Positions 44,744-53,658 of a stretch of DNA of 53,979 bases are shown here, piece after piece. The DNA is from Nodosilinea sp. P-1105 (GTDB lineage: Bacteria > Cyanobacteriota > Cyanobacteriia > Phormidesmidales > Phormidesmidaceae), in contig NZ_SMDQ01000038.1 of assembly GCF_012911975.1 (NCBI RefSeq), positions 1-53,979 of the forward strand. Direction: 5' to 3'. Positions within the stretch are counted from its first letter, which is position 1; each line of letters starts with the position of its first letter. A program made the position numbers and the translations under genes. The notes under the pieces were generated by a model, which saw only the letters and a program-made list of their open reading frames with translations, did not search any database and was not told the DNA's origin.

Positions 44744-46705
44744 TTAATAGGGTAACCACACGGCCTGAACGCCTGCATGGGGAAGCCTTTGCGGCTCAAC
44801 CTTGGTCGGAATACTCGTGAGTTGTTCTTCTGGGGTGGAGAACAGAGGCAGAAGCAAAATACCATCTAGTTGTGGTGTTCCATCCGAAGCATTTACTGGT
44901 GTTAAGTCTAATAAAGCAACTAGCCCATCCAGGGCGATATCAAAGTGAATTCTTGAATCTGAGGGCAAATTAAGAAGCCGACTCACCTCCTGCGTTTCTA
45001 AATTAATGGCTGCTAGAAACGGCTCTTCCAAGTACAAGTCAGTATCGGGAACTTCGACTAACTCTGTGGCCAAAATATAGAGAATCTGCCCGGTGGGGGC
45101 AAACTGTGCGTCGAGGAAGTAGCTAGAGATATTCAGCAGTGGAATATCTTCCCCTCTGGCTAAACTCACTAGGGCAAGGGTTTCTGTAAACCGCCGCTCA
45201 GGATCATTTTGATTAAAATTCACCATGGCTGCTGTTAGTCCATCCTTGCTGATATCGAGCACTCGCCCATAGTCAGGTAAAAAATCGATGACCTCGGAGC
45301 GGCCTACAAACGGTTCAAACTGAAGAATGGCAGTGCCCTCCCCCTGCAAAAGCAGCAGAGTTTGACTGTCGGGGCCGATCGTAAAGTCACCCCCTGGCTC
45401 TGTAGGTATGGGCCTGGCTCTGCCCCTATGCAATACCCAAGGGCCAAAATCGCTTGGATCTTGTTGGTTTACCCGCTGCACTACAATGGTTTGTCCGTCT
45501 GGAGACAGGTCAAACTTTAAGTTCTGATAGTCTTTGTCGTCTAGCAGTAGCTCTAATTCTCCCGGAGTAGCTGGGGCTGATAGCCAAAGCCACAGTCTTC
45601 GCCACAGGGACAAACTACTGCTAGGGGGCTGAATGCCGGTAGTGACGGTGTAGAGTTTGAAGTCAAGCAAACTAGCTTGGGCAGAGGTGTCAGCGGCCAT
45701 AAACAGAACCTTATCTCCAAGTGGATAGGGTTCGAAGTCAATTATCGCTAAGTTGTCGGGGGTGAGGATGGTGCGCTCTTGGCGGCCTAGCTCGGCCAAC
45801 ACCAGGCGATTGGCTTCGTCGCCTGCCGCGCCAATGTACAAAAACCGGCGGTGCTGAACCTGAGTAGTGCTGCGATCAAGCCCAGCAGGATACTTGCCAG
45901 GAGCGAAGGCCTGGCTTATCCAAATCATTCCGACTATCCCTACAGCTATCAATGCTGCCAGTTGCAGCCAGCGGCGACGGGCTGCTTTTGGGCGATTATT
46001 GAATGGCCGCATCTCTTCTGGCACTTCTAGAGACACTCCGGCCACCTTAACTGAATGCCGCCCGCCACCTGGTAATTGCCTAAATTGATCCATGGCCGAT
46101 TCCGACTCTCCTTGGGTCAGCTGCGCCATGCCCCGAGCATAATGTCGTAGGGTTTGGCCTGCCCCATCAGCCAGAGGCAGTTGCTCTAGCAGAGTTGCCA
46201 TACGCCCCCATTCGACTCCATCTTTTCCGGGTACACCCACTAGACTGCGGGCTAAATCGTGCATCAACCTAGGAGATTGAATCTGGGCCAGGGCTGTCCA
46301 GCGCTGAGCTTGAGCCAGGTCTCGCAAGTCTAGGTCTGCACTTTGAAGCTGGGAGGCCTGATGGTAGGTCAATAAAAAAGTGGCCAGTTCATTGAGTCGT
46401 TTAGCGCCAAAACGAGGATCTGCTTTCAGCTGTTCAAGCAGGGAAGCACGAATATCGGCATCGATTTCATAGAGGTTGAACCCTACCTCCTGACAAAAGG
46501 GAGCTAAGAGAATGTCTGCTACTGCCACCCAGGGAATATTGAGAGAGTGGCCATAGCTATCAGAACGAAAATGAGCCCAGAGCCGGTAGAGCAAATCGGG
46601 GGTTAGGGCTATGGGGAATGCAGCGTGGTAGGCCAAATCGAGGTGGGCCTGGCCAAATTTATGGAGAAAGTGGGTTAGTTGCTGATCAGTCTGTCTTGCT
46701 GTCAT
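44744..46705 (-). CDS. Membrane-anchored protein with N-terminal helical domain and propeller-like C-terminus
   Basis: The 653-residue product has an N-terminal all-helical domain of about 220 residues (FGQAHLDLAYHAAFPIALTP, IPWVAVADILLAPFCQEVG, RFGAKRLNELATFLLTYHQ). A membrane segment follows at about 248-268 (LQLAALIAVGIVGMIWISQAF). The rest looks like a beta propeller with TolB-like phrases: KFDLSPDGQTIVVQRV, LDISKDGLTAAMV and AQFAPTGQILYILA. The start overlaps the vWA gene's stop (ATGA). The N-terminal domain resembles those found in cyanobacterial MoxR-vWA-linked conflict proteins. Function inferred, not shown. Confidence 0.75.
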   Translation of the reverse strand: MTARQTDQQLTHFLHKFGQAHLDLAYHAAFPIALTPDLLYRLWAHFRSDSYGHSLNIPWVAVADILLAPFCQEVGFNLYEIDADIRASLLEQLKADPRFGAKRLNELATFLLTYHQASQLQSADLDLRDLAQAQRWTALAQIQSPRLMHDLARSLVGVPGKDGVEWGRMATLLEQLPLADGAGQTLRHYARGMAQLTQGESESAMDQFRQLPGGGRHSVKVAGVSLEVPEEMRPFNNRPKAARRRWLQLAALIAVGIVGMIWISQAFAPGKYPAGLDRSTTQVQHRRFLYIGAAGDEANRLVLAELGRQERTILTPDNLAIIDFEPYPLGDKVLFMAADTSAQASLLDFKLYTVTTGIQPPSSSLSLWRRLWLWLSAPATPGELELLLDDKDYQNLKFDLSPDGQTIVVQRVNQQDPSDFGPWVLHRGRARPIPTEPGGDFTIGPDSQTLLLLQGEGTAILQFEPFVGRSEVIDFLPDYGRVLDISKDGLTAAMVNFNQNDPERRFTETLALVSLARGEDIPLLNISSYFLDAQFAPTGQILYILATELVEVPDTDLYLEEPFLAAINLETQEVSRLLNLPSDSRIHFDIALDGLVALLDLTPVNASDGTPQLDGILLLPLFSTPEEQLTSIPTKVEPQRLPHAGVQAVWLPY

Positions 46706-48102
46706 GGGTAGCCCCCTCCCTGGCCTTTTAACACGGCAATAGCTTGATCTAAACCAGCCCGATTAAACTCAAACATCGGCACCCGATTTGCAATCGCCTC
46801 GGCGGTGGTGCCCGACCAGCGATCTTGGGGCATTGGGTTGAGCCAGGCCAGATAGCGCACTCGGTAAGACATCTGCTGTAAAAACCGTTCTGTAAGTGCT
46901 AACCGGCCTGGGTTCCAGCGTCCGTAGGCCGCTCCTGCATCGCTGACGATAAACAATCCAGCATAGTCTGAGTTAATCGATTGAATCACCTGGTCAACGG
47001 CATCAGCCGACTGACAGTAAGGGTCATGAAACAGTACTTGAGCTGGACTGTTGTGAAAGTAATAGATCCTGGCCTGGGTTGATTGGCCTCCCTGTAGGGC
47101 TGTCTCCACCAGCCGCTGAGACAACCCATGAAACGGTGCCATAGAACCATCTTGGTCAATCAGCAGTAATACCTCAGCCCGATTCACCCGGCGGGGACGA
47201 AACACCGGGGTTAGCAACATGCCCTGCCGACCGATATCGTCTATGGTTGCTTCTATATCTAGCTCGATGGGCGGGCCTGATCGCACCATACGTCTTAGGT
47301 AGCGCCAGCTTTGCTTCATCTGCCGTTGCGTGACGGGTAGGTAGTCTCCAGTAGGCAAGGGCTGATTTAGTCGGGCAATTTGAACCTCATCACGTATTTG
47401 CTGAGTCAGGGCCAAAGTAAGTCCAGAAGGTGCCTTTGAGCGTTGGCGCTGATTCTGAGATGACTTAAACTGCGACCACCCCCAGATCGCCCCTGACAAC
47501 AGCCAAAGGACAATCCATATCGCCAAACCATGCTGCTGCCACCACGGAATCGGTTCTGGCTGCACCACCATAAGAGCAGGAATATTCGATAAATTAGGCA
47601 AGGATCCGACTGGCAACTGAGTCTCTAAGTTATTATCGGGGCTATCCGTTTGGTTGTCTGTAACTAGCTGATTAGCTGCTTTGTAGAGCACATCAGACTG
47701 AGTATTTATTTGCAGTGGCATTCGCCCCAAACCAGTTCTAATGTCCTGGCGTAATGTCATCAAGGCAGCGGCAATAGCTAGAGTGCTGATTCCTAATGTT
47801 GCCAGTGAAGCGGCTTTAAAGTTGAACCATTTGCGGCGCGATGAAGCTTGTGGAGCTACTGCGGCAATCTGCTCAGGCAACTGCTGAATCAGACGATTAA
47901 ACTGCACTTCGAAAACTTGCGCATCTTCTGGCGACTTGACCCATACCGTGCGGCAAAGCCGCTCTAAAGCAGCACGATTTTTAGTGCCATATCCCGCCTG
48001 CCAGGCCTTCAGCACCAGCTGATATTCGCCGATGCCCAGAGGCAGCCCGCACTCGCGCAGTTGGGTAAACAAGTCCAGTAAGGGCAGTTCTTCTGGGGGC
48101 AT
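46702..48102 (-). CDS. vWA-like membrane protein, partner of MoxR
   Basis: The start is set at ATG 48102, 4 bp after the MoxR stop; longer frames start at 48141 and 48186. The 466-residue product has an N-terminal helical domain (PPEELPLLDLFTQLRECGLPLGI as family-like), membrane segments near 98-115 and 190-208, and a vWA-type domain from about 308. The metal-site motif is IDQDGSM at 315-321, a variant of DxSxS with Asp in the third position. It continues with HNSPAQVLFH and LFIVSDAGAAYGRW, the second and third MIDAS-like loops. vWA-MoxR pairs act as chaperone or switch modules. The variant MIDAS may weaken metal binding. Confidence 0.78.
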   Translation of the reverse strand: MPPEELPLLDLFTQLRECGLPLGIGEYQLVLKAWQAGYGTKNRAALERLCRTVWVKSPEDAQVFEVQFNRLIQQLPEQIAAVAPQASSRRKWFNFKAASLATLGISTLAIAAALMTLRQDIRTGLGRMPLQINTQSDVLYKAANQLVTDNQTDSPDNNLETQLPVGSLPNLSNIPALMVVQPEPIPWWQQHGLAIWIVLWLLSGAIWGWSQFKSSQNQRQRSKAPSGLTLALTQQIRDEVQIARLNQPLPTGDYLPVTQRQMKQSWRYLRRMVRSGPPIELDIEATIDDIGRQGMLLTPVFRPRRVNRAEVLLLIDQDGSMAPFHGLSQRLVETALQGGQSTQARIYYFHNSPAQVLFHDPYCQSADAVDQVIQSINSDYAGLFIVSDAGAAYGRWNPGRLALTERFLQQMSYRVRYLAWLNPMPQDRWSGTTAEAIANRVPMFEFNRAGLDQAIAVLKGQGGGYP

Positions 48103-48106
48103 GGCA

Positions 48107-49048
48107 TCAAGCGGTTTGAGCTTTATAGCGCTGGTAGGCATCCTGGCTTTTGAGCAGTATCCCAGGATAGGGTAAAGGGCCGTCAAGCTGCTGCAAAATC
48201 GCCGACTCTGGCTGTCGCAGTAGCACCTTCATCCAGTCCACCAGCTCGCTAGTGCTAACCTGTTTTCCCATAAAAGCCCGCTCAGTTTGTTGTTTTTCCC
48301 GCAGGTCTAGAAAGCGACTGACGGAGGTGTTGACTACCTGGGGTGTTGCTGCGGAGTATTTTGGGGTTGGGAACAGAGCCTGAATAATCTCCACCAGCCG
48401 TTGCCGACTGGGAAACGCCACATAGTGGAACAGGCAGCGCCGCAGGAAGGCATCGGGTAGGTCTTTTTCATCATTGCTGGTGATGAACACAATCGGGGCT
48501 GTCTGGGCCTGGATCTGCGCTCCCACCTCATCAATGGTGAATCGGCGTTCGTCGAGCTCTAGCAGCAGGTCGTTGGGGAAGTCAATGTCGGCTTTGTCAA
48601 TTTCGTCGATTAGCACCACGGTGCGCTGTGGGTTACGAAAGGCGCGCCCCAAGGGGCCAAATTTGATGTACTCAGTTGGCTTGTGGATGCGGGATCGATC
48701 GGCTTCGGCAAGCATGGCGTTGGCGGCCAGTTGGGCATCTCGCAAACGCCCTACGGCATCGTAGGTATACAGCCCATCCCTGGCGCAGCTGGTGGATTTG
48801 ACGTACCAAGTCTCGAAGGGGAGGGCTAGTTCGTAGGCGACGGCATGGGCCAGGCGGGTTTTACCGCAGCCGGGTTCCCCTTTGAGTAATAAAGGACGCT
48901 CTAGAAAAATGGCCAGGTTTACTGCCTCTACCAGTTCGTCGCTGGGCAAATAGGGGGTAAGTAACTGCCCGGTAACTGCATCGCGCTCCCCCGGACGTGG
49001 CTGCACGTTACCGCTGTACTCGGGTATATCAGTCAATATTTCAGCCAC
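48107..49048 (-). CDS. MoxR-type AAA+ ATPase
   Basis: The 313-residue product carries one AAA+ module: Walker A GEPGCGKT at 57-64, Walker B VVLIDEID at 144-151, sensor 1 IVFITSNDEKDLPD and the Arg-finger region DAFLRRCLFHYVAFP. The lid follows. MoxR ATPases work with vWA partners, and the partner is the next gene. Its start overlaps the end of the TIR gene by 16 bp, so translation is coupled. The N-terminus MAEILTDIPEYSGN is typical of conflict-system MoxR rather than cofactor-insertion MoxR, though this is a judgement from sequence feel. Confidence 0.88.
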   Translation of the reverse strand: MAEILTDIPEYSGNVQPRPGERDAVTGQLLTPYLPSDELVEAVNLAIFLERPLLLKGEPGCGKTRLAHAVAYELALPFETWYVKSTSCARDGLYTYDAVGRLRDAQLAANAMLAEADRSRIHKPTEYIKFGPLGRAFRNPQRTVVLIDEIDKADIDFPNDLLLELDERRFTIDEVGAQIQAQTAPIVFITSNDEKDLPDAFLRRCLFHYVAFPSRQRLVEIIQALFPTPKYSAATPQVVNTSVSRFLDLREKQQTERAFMGKQVSTSELVDWMKVLLRQPESAILQQLDGPLPYPGILLKSQDAYQRYKAQTA

Positions 49049-50271
49049 TTATCCAGTTCCTCAAACCAATCAAATCCACACTGCTTACAAATTTCCTGCA
49101 AGACCAATTCTGGAATGCCCTGGTCACTCTCCGCCAGAATCTTATCCACGGTCTGATCAATGCCCTGGGTTAGCACCGGGGGCAGGTCACGGTACTGGGC
49201 CACTATCCAGTTCATCAACTCCTGATTGGTAAATTCCTGAAGTTGAGGAGGTTTTATTGGTTTACGGGGATCCCAGTTGGCGTCTAGCTTTTCAACCCAG
49301 GGCAGTTGCCACTGGGCAGCCTTACCAGCGTAGTCGATCAGAAACATCAGCAGTTTGCGATCGCTCTCTCCCAGGCTGGCCATTTGTATGCGCTGAATCA
49401 GGGGTAGCCAAAACTGCTCAATCAGATTTCGCAGGGCAGCCTCTGGCATGGTGTTGACATCGTGCAACACAAAAATCACATCCTGATTCAGCCACCAGCG
49501 ATAGACACCATCGGCCACGGTTGTGGCGGTGATTTCTTGGCTCTTTAGATTTAAGCGTTTACCCATTTCTCGCCAGCAGGCTTCCACATCTCGGCGGCGA
49601 CCGGTGCGACTCAAATCAATGGTTACAACTTTGCTGACCGTTTGCAAGGGCACATATTCCACCACCAGGCGATTCAACAGCCAACGCTGGCCATATTCTG
49701 GCAGGCCATGGATCAAAAAAGCGGCTACCGATTCTGTTGCGATCGCCCGTAAAAACAACTCTGCCTGCTGCTGATATCCCAGCTTCAGCAGAGCCTTGTA
49801 GAGATTGCCCTTAAATACCTGCCGGGCTTCAGTGAGCTCATGAAGGGTGCGCTTGATACCTTGGGCCACATCCAGTAGGGCTTCGTCTCGGTCGAGCCAT
49901 GTGGTAATGGGTTTGGCGTTTTTGGGTAAGGCCTGCAATTTGCTAAAAGGGGCATCTTGCCAATCCACCGGGCGCACAATCACTGGAATCACCCGGGCAT
50001 CCCCGGCCTCATGGCGCTCCATGGCCCGCTGCATTTCTACGTCATAGCAGTAGTCGGAAGCTACAAAGTCAGCACTGACCAACAGCAAAATGATGTCGGC
50101 TTGGTTGAGCCGTTGGTCAATGTCGGCGGCCCATTCGGTTCCGGCTTCGATTTGGCGATCGTACCAAGTATCGATGACACCTCGGCGCTGCAAAATACTG
50201 AGATGCTTGGCCAGGTCATCCCGTAAGTCTTCGTCTTGGTGGGAATAGGAGAAGAAGACTTCAACACCCAT
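49033..50271 (-). CDS. TIR - degenerate P-loop (iSTAND-like) protein
   Basis: The 412-residue product starts with a TIR domain (about 1-145): VEVFFSYSHQDEDLRDDL, DTWYDRQIEAGTEWA and SDYCYDVEM with E79 as candidate catalytic Glu. A second domain (about 150-330) resembles a STAND NTPase without its P-loop: AFLIHGLPEYGQRWLLNRL stands where GxxGxGK(S/T) would be, and DVIFVLHDVN stands for Walker B. This fits an inactive STAND-like module of ternary conflict systems. The C-terminus (PELVLQEICKQCGFDWFEEL) is helical. ATG 50271 follows a GGGAAAC. First gene of the operon. TIR similarity to the DGR target (both have TWxDRQIEAGxEWA and SDYCYxxEMQRAxERH) suggests they are close relatives. Confidence 0.87.
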   Translation of the reverse strand: MGVEVFFSYSHQDEDLRDDLAKHLSILQRRGVIDTWYDRQIEAGTEWAADIDQRLNQADIILLLVSADFVASDYCYDVEMQRAMERHEAGDARVIPVIVRPVDWQDAPFSKLQALPKNAKPITTWLDRDEALLDVAQGIKRTLHELTEARQVFKGNLYKALLKLGYQQQAELFLRAIATESVAAFLIHGLPEYGQRWLLNRLVVEYVPLQTVSKVVTIDLSRTGRRRDVEACWREMGKRLNLKSQEITATTVADGVYRWWLNQDVIFVLHDVNTMPEAALRNLIEQFWLPLIQRIQMASLGESDRKLLMFLIDYAGKAAQWQLPWVEKLDANWDPRKPIKPPQLQEFTNQELMNWIVAQYRDLPPVLTQGIDQTVDKILAESDQGIPELVLQEICKQCGFDWFEELDKWLKY

Positions 50272-50443
50272 AGTTTCCCTTTGCCAGGTTGCTCCATGTC
50301 CGAAGTATAGCTGAAACGGCCTCAGTGATAGTCGCTGGAGCTAAGTCGCCGCTGTTGGGCCACCCAGTATCCTGACCGGCTGCGGAGGGTTGCCGTGACA
50401 GGGTAAGATCTGTGCTTGGTTGAGCAACTGAGAGGATAGACCC

Positions 50444-51802
50444 CTGAAAACCCGTGTCATCATTGTCCGCCATGGGCAAAGCACCTATAACCAACTAAAA
50501 CGCATCCAGGGCCACTGCGACGAGTCAGACCTGACCCCAGAGGGGGAGGCCCAGGCGCTACAGGTGGCCCAGGCCCTCTATGGCATTCCCTTTGATGGGG
50601 TCTGGGCAAGTCCGCTGAAGCGGGCGCGCAAGACCGCAGAACTGATTACCCAGACCCTGCAAAAGACGCTTCCCAGTCTGACGGCCCCCAGCTTTACCGA
50701 CGACCTCAAAGAAATTAGACTGCCCCTGTGGGAAGGCATGGCCTTTACCGACGCCGAAGCCAACTTTCCCGAGGAGTTTCACCGCTGGCGCACGGACCCG
50801 GCCAACTTCTCAATGGCCATTCCCCAGGGGGGCAGCACCATTGATGTTTACCCGGTGCGGGATCTCTACCAGCAGGCCGCCCGGTTCTGGCAAACACTCC
50901 TGGCTCAGGATCAGGGCAAAACCCTGCTGGTCATTGCCCACAGCGCCATCAATCGAGCCCTAATCAGCACCGCCAGCGGCCTGGGGCCAGAACATTTCAA
51001 CCAGCTGCAACAGGCCAACTGCAACATCAGCGTGCTCAACTTTGCCAGCGGCTGGGGTAGCCCAGTGCAGATCGAGGCCATGAACCTGACCAGCCATCTG
51101 GGGGCGCCGCTACCCAACATGCGACGGGGGCATCGGGGACCGCGCCTATTGTTAGTGCGCCACGGAGAGACAGAATGGAATCGCCAGGGTCGCTTTCAGG
51201 GGCAAATTGATGTACCTCTGAATGAGAATGGCCGGGCCCAGGGGGAAAAAGCCGCTGACTTTTTGAAGACAGTGACCATCGATGCCGCTTACACCAGCTC
51301 CATGGCTCGCCCCCAGGAAACCGCTGAACTGATCCTCGAGCACCACCCTGGGGTTGCCCTCACCGCTGTGGACGAGCTGCGAGAGATTAGCCACGGGGAG
51401 TGGGAAGGGCTTTACGAAGCGGACATCGAAGGGGGCTATCCGGGGATGCTGCACCAGTGGCAAACCGCCCCGGAAACGGTGCAAATGCCCGCCGGAGAAA
51501 ACTTACAGCAGGTGTGGCAGCGTTCGGTGCTGGCCTGGAAGCAGATTGTGGCCGCCCACAGCGGCGGTGAGCAGGTGCAAACGGTGCTGGTGGTGGCCCA
51601 CGATGCCGTCAATAAGGCCCTGCTGTGCCATGTGGCGGGGCTGGGGCCAGAGGCCTTTTGGCGGTTTAAGCAGGGAAATGGGGCGGTCAGTGTGGTTGAC
51701 TATCCCAATGGCATTGATAGCGCCCCGGTGTTGACTACCGCCAACATTACCACCCACCTGTCTGGCAGTGTGCTAGATAAGACGGCGGCGGGGGCGCTGT
51801 GA
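50444..51802 (+). CDS. Double-domain histidine phosphatase (phosphoglycerate mutase-like)
   Basis: The product has two histidine-phosphatase domains. Domain 1 begins TRVIIVRHGQSTYNQLKRI and domain 2 begins PRLLLVRHGETEWNRQGRF (about residue 231). Each has its second His (VIAHSAINRAL and VVAHDAVNKALL) and the Glu in ELREI-like phrases. The family includes phosphoserine and sugar phosphatases of cyanobacteria. The frame is closed upstream by a TGA at 50428-50430, and no ATG, GTG or TTG lies between it and the RHG motif. The only likely start is CTG at 50444, with AGAGGA (50431-50436) 7 bp upstream. Substrate unknown. The next gene overlaps by 4 bp (GTGA). Confidence 0.82.
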   Translation: MKTRVIIVRHGQSTYNQLKRIQGHCDESDLTPEGEAQALQVAQALYGIPFDGVWASPLKRARKTAELITQTLQKTLPSLTAPSFTDDLKEIRLPLWEGMAFTDAEANFPEEFHRWRTDPANFSMAIPQGGSTIDVYPVRDLYQQAARFWQTLLAQDQGKTLLVIAHSAINRALISTASGLGPEHFNQLQQANCNISVLNFASGWGSPVQIEAMNLTSHLGAPLPNMRRGHRGPRLLLVRHGETEWNRQGRFQGQIDVPLNENGRAQGEKAADFLKTVTIDAAYTSSMARPQETAELILEHHPGVALTAVDELREISHGEWEGLYEADIEGGYPGMLHQWQTAPETVQMPAGENLQQVWQRSVLAWKQIVAAHSGGEQVQTVLVVAHDAVNKALLCHVAGLGPEAFWRFKQGNGAVSVVDYPNGIDSAPVLTTANITTHLSGSVLDKTAAGAL

Positions 51803-53100
51803 CCACGGGTTCTCGAGGGCAGCATCAACTGATTCAGCAGGTGCGGGTGGTGGATGCACTCACCGGCACTGACCAGATCATGGATGTGCAGGTACGAGGC
51901 GGGATTATCCAGGCGATCGCCCCCACCCTAGAAACTATCGATGGCACCGAAGTGATTGATGGTCAGGGGAAGATCCTGCTGCCGGGCCTGGTGGATTTGT
52001 ACAGCCAGTCAGGGGAACCGGGACACGAACCCCTGGAAACCCTGGAGTCGCTGCTGCAAGGGGGGCAGGCGGGGGGCTTTACCCGACTGGGACTTTTGCC
52101 CACCACCAGTCCAGCCATCGATCACCTGGCTCTAGTAGACCAGTTGTTGCAGCGACGGCAGGCGATCGCCCAATCCCGGCCATCTAACTCGCTACCGCAC
52201 CTGTACCCCTGGGCGGCCCTGACCCGGGGCACCCAGGGGCAGCAGATGACCGAACTGGCGGAACTGGCCACTGGGGCGATCGCTGGCTTTGCGGACGGCC
52301 GCCCCCTGCAAAACCCACTGCTAGTGCAGCGGCTGCTAGAGTATGGGGCACCGCTGGCCAAGCCCATCGCCCTGTGGCCCTGCGATCGGGCTCTGCAAGC
52401 CACTGGCGTCATCCGGGAAGGTGCTTTTTCTCGGGTCTATGGCTTACCGGGGGACCCAGCCAGTTCTGAAACGGCGGCCCTGGCCGCCTTGCTGGAAACG
52501 GTGGCCCAGGTGGGTACCCCGGTACATATTATGCGGGTGTCCACGGCCCGCGGGGTAGAGCTGATCCAAGCGGCCAAAGACCGAGGTCTGCCAGTGACCG
52601 CATCCACCCCCTGGATGCATCTGCTGTTTAACAGCCAAGATTTACACAGCTACGACCCCAATCTGCGGTTGAATCCCCCCCTGGGCAACCCACCGGATCA
52701 GGCCGCCCTGCTGGCCGGGGTGCAAGCAGGAATACTAGATGCGATCGCCATTGACCATACCCCCCATAGCTACGAAGACAAAACCGTAGGCTTTCCCTCA
52801 GCCCCGCCAGGGGTGATTGGCCTGGAGCTGGCCTGGTCCATTCTCTGGGAGCGCCTGGTTGTCCAGAGGGACTGGTCACCCCTGACCCTGGTACAGGCCT
52901 TGAGTACAGGCCCCGCCACCATTTGGGGACAATCGCCCCCCAGCTTGCAGGCCCATCAGCCCACCGAGATGGCCCTGTTTGATCCCAACGCCCGGTGGGC
53001 TGTGACCCCCAAAACCCTGAAATCCCTATCAGCCAATACCCCCTGGTTGGGCCAGTCCCTGGCTGGGCGCGTGGTGCAAACCTGGGTTCCAGCTTCGTAG
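51799..53100 (+). CDS. Dihydroorotase-like protein, probably without full metal site
   Basis: The 433-residue product has the amidohydrolase fold of dihydroorotases: GKILLPGLVDLYSQSGEPGHE, FTRLGLLPTTSPAIDH, PVHIMRVSTARGVELI and AIAIDHTPHSYEDK. The first metal motif of the family is DxHxHxREPG; here it is DLYSQSGEPG, without both His. Later His and Asp residues remain. Such dihydroorotase-like proteins occur next to active PyrC or in pyrimidine gene clusters of other bacteria and may be structural. The GTG start overlaps the previous stop codon by 4 bp. Catalysis is doubtful. Confidence 0.82.
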   Translation: MTTGSRGQHQLIQQVRVVDALTGTDQIMDVQVRGGIIQAIAPTLETIDGTEVIDGQGKILLPGLVDLYSQSGEPGHEPLETLESLLQGGQAGGFTRLGLLPTTSPAIDHLALVDQLLQRRQAIAQSRPSNSLPHLYPWAALTRGTQGQQMTELAELATGAIAGFADGRPLQNPLLVQRLLEYGAPLAKPIALWPCDRALQATGVIREGAFSRVYGLPGDPASSETAALAALLETVAQVGTPVHIMRVSTARGVELIQAAKDRGLPVTASTPWMHLLFNSQDLHSYDPNLRLNPPLGNPPDQAALLAGVQAGILDAIAIDHTPHSYEDKTVGFPSAPPGVIGLELAWSILWERLVVQRDWSPLTLVQALSTGPATIWGQSPPSLQAHQPTEMALFDPNARWAVTPKTLKSLSANTPWLGQSLAGRVVQTWVPAS

Positions 53101-53124
53101 GAGCATAACCATAGGAGCATGATG

Positions 53125-53658
53125 ATGACGGCCGCCAGTGCTGAAAATCAGTGGGTCAGTGACCCTGACAGCCCTCAGCCCCAGCTCTTGGCCAAGGCGG
53201 AGGCAATGCTGCAACACACCCCCTACTGTACTCTGGCCACCTGTTCCGCCGATGGGGTGCCCTGGGCCTCGCCTGTGTTCTTTGTCTACGACCCCGACTG
53301 GACCCTGTACTGGTCATCGGCGATCGCCTCGGTCCATTCACAGCATATCTACCACAACCAGGGCCGCATGGCGGTGACCGTCTATGGCACCCATAGCCCA
53401 GTGTTCAAGGGCCAGGGGCTGTACTTCAGGGGCACCGCCTCGGAATTGCAGCCCGAACGGGTAGCCGCCATTATGGAGCGACTATTTGACCGGGCCGGGG
53501 GCGATCGCCCCCACCGCGCCGCCGCCGATTATCTGGGCGACTCCCCCCGGCGATTTTACCAATTTCGGCCCCAGGCGGCATGGATCACCGGCGATCGCAT
53601 GGCCGTCGGCAATCAACTGGTCGACACTCGGGTTAGCCTTTCAATCCGGCATGTTTAG
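53125..53658 (+). CDS. Pyridoxamine 5'-phosphate oxidase-fold protein
   Basis: The 177-residue product has the split-barrel flavin-binding fold: YCTLATCSADGVPWASPVFFVY, WTLYWSSAIASVHSQHI, RMAVTVYGTHSPVFKGQGLYF and the C-terminal RRFYQFRPQAAWITGDRM. Family members bind FMN, F420 or haem. I chose ATG 53125 because GGAG (53114-53117) is 7 bp upstream; ATGs at 53119 and 53122 are also in frame. It lies 24 bp after the dihydroorotase-like gene. Substrate unknown. Confidence 0.8.
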   Translation: MTAASAENQWVSDPDSPQPQLLAKAEAMLQHTPYCTLATCSADGVPWASPVFFVYDPDWTLYWSSAIASVHSQHIYHNQGRMAVTVYGTHSPVFKGQGLYFRGTASELQPERVAAIMERLFDRAGGDRPHRAAADYLGDSPRRFYQFRPQAAWITGDRMAVGNQLVDTRVSLSIRHV

